Positions 4,110 through 5,211 of a stretch of 5,211 nt of DNA are shown piece by piece. The DNA is taken from contig JAJYAB010000159.1 of NCBI GenBank assembly GCA_021779775.1, positions 1-5,211 of the forward strand, given 5' to 3'. Each line of letters begins with the position of its first letter. The stretch's first letter is position 1. Position numbers and translations under genes: made by a program. The notes under the pieces were generated by a model. It worked only from the letters and a program-made list of their open reading frames with translations, searched no databases and was not told the DNA's origin. This DNA is from Actinomycetes bacterium. Its GTDB lineage: Bacteria > Actinomycetota > Acidimicrobiia > Acidimicrobiales > UBA8190.

Positions 4110-5211
4110 AGGAAGCCTGCGGCGTCTTCGGTGTGTACGCATCCGGCAAGAATGTGGCTCAGCTGACGTTCGACGGTCTCTACGCCTTGCAGCACCGAGG
4201 CCAGGAGTCGGCTGGCATGGCCGTCTCGGACGGCGAGGCCGTCACCGTCGTGAAGGACATGGGCCTCGTCACCACGGTGTTCGACGAGCGCACCATCGCA
4301 TGCCTGCCCGGCCATCTGGCCATCGGGCATACCAGGTACTCGACAACAGGTGATTCGTCGTGGCGGAACGCCCAGCCGGTCTACCGGTCCGTGGGCCTAG
4401 CCGGCTTTGCCTTGGGCCACAACGGCAACCTCACCAACACTGCCGACCTGGGTGCGGAAGCCGGCATGCTGCCCGGCTTCGTGCCGTCGGACAGCGACCT
4501 GGTGGCGGAGCTGTTGGCCCGGGCCCATGCGCCGGAGGGCGCGAGTGGTGACGACCCGGATCCCGTGAGCGTGGCTGGCGGGTTGCCCCCGCTGCCCGAT
4601 GCCCAGCGCGGTCCGTTGAGCGGGGGTGTGCTCGAGCTGGCGTTGCGCCAGGTGCTGCCGCTCGTCCATGGTGCCTTCTCGTTCGTGCTTCTCGACGCTG
4701 GCCACCTCATGGGAGTGCGGGACCCGAACGGCTTCCGGCCGTTGTGCCTCGGTCGCCTCGGTCCCCCCGGCGCTCCCGAAGGGTGGGTGCTCGCCTCGGA
4801 ATCCCCGGCGCTCGACGTGATCGGAGCCACCTTCGTGCGCGAGCTGGAGCCAGGCGAGCTGGTGGTGGTCGACGAGCACGGGCCCCGTTCGGAGATCGTC
4901 TTCTCCGCCGAGCGGCTCGATCCTCGCCTGTGCATCTTCGAGTTTGTCTACTTCGCCCGGCCCGACAGCCGCCTCTACGGGCGCGAGGTGCACGGCGCCC
5001 GGCGCCGCATGGGGGAGCTGCTCGCCACCCAGGCCCCGGTGCCGGCCGACATGGTGATGGGCGTCCCGGACTCGGGGGTCCCCGCCGCCGAGGGTTACGC
5101 CAAGGCCAGCGGCACAGCGTACGGCCAGGGCCTCGTGAAGAACCGCTACATCGGGCGGACGTTCATCACTCCGGGCCAAGCGGCCCGCGATGCCGGCGTG
5201 CGGCGCAAGCT
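4106..5211 (+). CDS. purF: Amidophosphoribosyltransferase PurF, 3' end cut by the window
   Basis: It catalyses the first committed step of purine synthesis, PRPP plus glutamine to 5-phosphoribosylamine, in the cytoplasm. It has an N-terminal glutamine amidotransferase (Ntn) domain and a C-terminal phosphoribosyltransferase domain. Only 368 codons are present. Seen here are the catalytic Cys5 in ACGVFG after a four-residue propeptide starting with GTG, LQHRGQESAG (28-37), GHTRYSTTG (74-82), GHNGN (104-108), RDPNGFRPL, FVYFARPDS and GVPDSG (319-324). Cys276 in LCIFEFVYFARPDS matches the first iron-sulphur ligand of the Bacillus-type enzyme, so maturation by propeptide cleavage and a [4Fe-4S] cluster are likely. 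The other ligands and the PRPP loop lie beyond the edge. Residues 141-174 are an extra Pro/Gly/Asp-rich segment. Purine nucleotides usually inhibit the enzyme. The leader suggests added translational control. Confidence 0.96.
   Translation, partial: MKEACGVFGVYASGKNVAQLTFDGLYALQHRGQESAGMAVSDGEAVTVVKDMGLVTTVFDERTIACLPGHLAIGHTRYSTTGDSSWRNAQPVYRSVGLAGFALGHNGNLTNTADLGAEAGMLPGFVPSDSDLVAELLARAHAPEGASGDDPDPVSVAGGLPPLPDAQRGPLSGGVLELALRQVLPLVHGAFSFVLLDAGHLMGVRDPNGFRPLCLGRLGPPGAPEGWVLASESPALDVIGATFVRELEPGELVVVDEHGPRSEIVFSAERLDPRLCIFEFVYFARPDSRLYGREVHGARRRMGELLATQAPVPADMVMGVPDSGVPAAEGYAKASGTAYGQGLVKNRYIGRTFITPGQAARDAGVRRK
4526..4627 (+). other. Extra low-complexity segment inside the PurF glutaminase domain
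   Basis: Residues 141-174 (from HAPEGASGDD to PLSGG) fall between SDSDLVAELLAR and LELALRQVLPLVHGAF, which are nearly adjacent in Bacillus and mycobacterial PurF as I remember them. The segment is in frame, rich in Pro, Gly and Asp, and probably a solvent-exposed loop. Confidence 0.55.

Noticed and set aside
4397..5179. 260-codon (-) frame antisense to purF
   Set aside because: It is a shadow of the PurF coding sequence. Its residues are His/Arg/Gly-rich with no motif.

Overview
The window is a GC-rich stretch of bacterial chromosome. GC-rich codon use, the short-form PurL, the Cys-bearing PurF and several TANNNT-type -10 hexamers fit an actinobacterium (Actinomycetota). I cannot place it below phylum from sequence alone. 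There are four genes: a small basic protein of unknown function (-), purL (+), a PHP-domain phosphoesterase (-) and the 5' two-thirds of purF (+, cut by the window edge). There are no rRNA or tRNA genes, insertion sequences or CRISPR arrays.

Layout. Positions 17-481 hold the small (-) gene. A perfect 9-bp inverted repeat covers its stop codon, and a good promoter (TTGTCA-N17-CATAAT) ends exactly 7 nt before an ATG. Just upstream of that promoter are four copies of a near-palindromic motif in a 13-bp array (523-575). Positions 576-782 separate this gene from the divergent purL and contain possible RNA folds and a strong Shine-Dalgarno that points to an out-of-frame ATG. purL (783-3050) converges on the PHP gene (3066-3929, -). 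Both stop codons lie in the arms of one GC-rich palindrome. The PHP gene and purF diverge from a 176-bp region with overlapping -10 hexamers, inverted repeats, and a purF leader with a hairpin and a possible 15-codon upstream ORF.

How the genes relate. PurF makes 5-phosphoribosylamine from PRPP and glutamine (step 1 of IMP synthesis), and PurL makes FGAM from FGAR (step 4). They share a pathway, but the opposing PHP gene prevents a single purLF transcript. The partner genes purS and purQ, which small PurL needs, are not in the window. The PHP protein resembles RNase AM/nucleoside-bisphosphate phosphatases, so a link to nucleotide turnover is possible but unproven.

The most interesting signals are regulatory. 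Three of the four genes show a -10-like hexamer exactly 7 nt before an ATG, which would give leaderless mRNAs. purF instead appears to have a structured, translationally coupled leader. No clearly new multi-gene system is visible.
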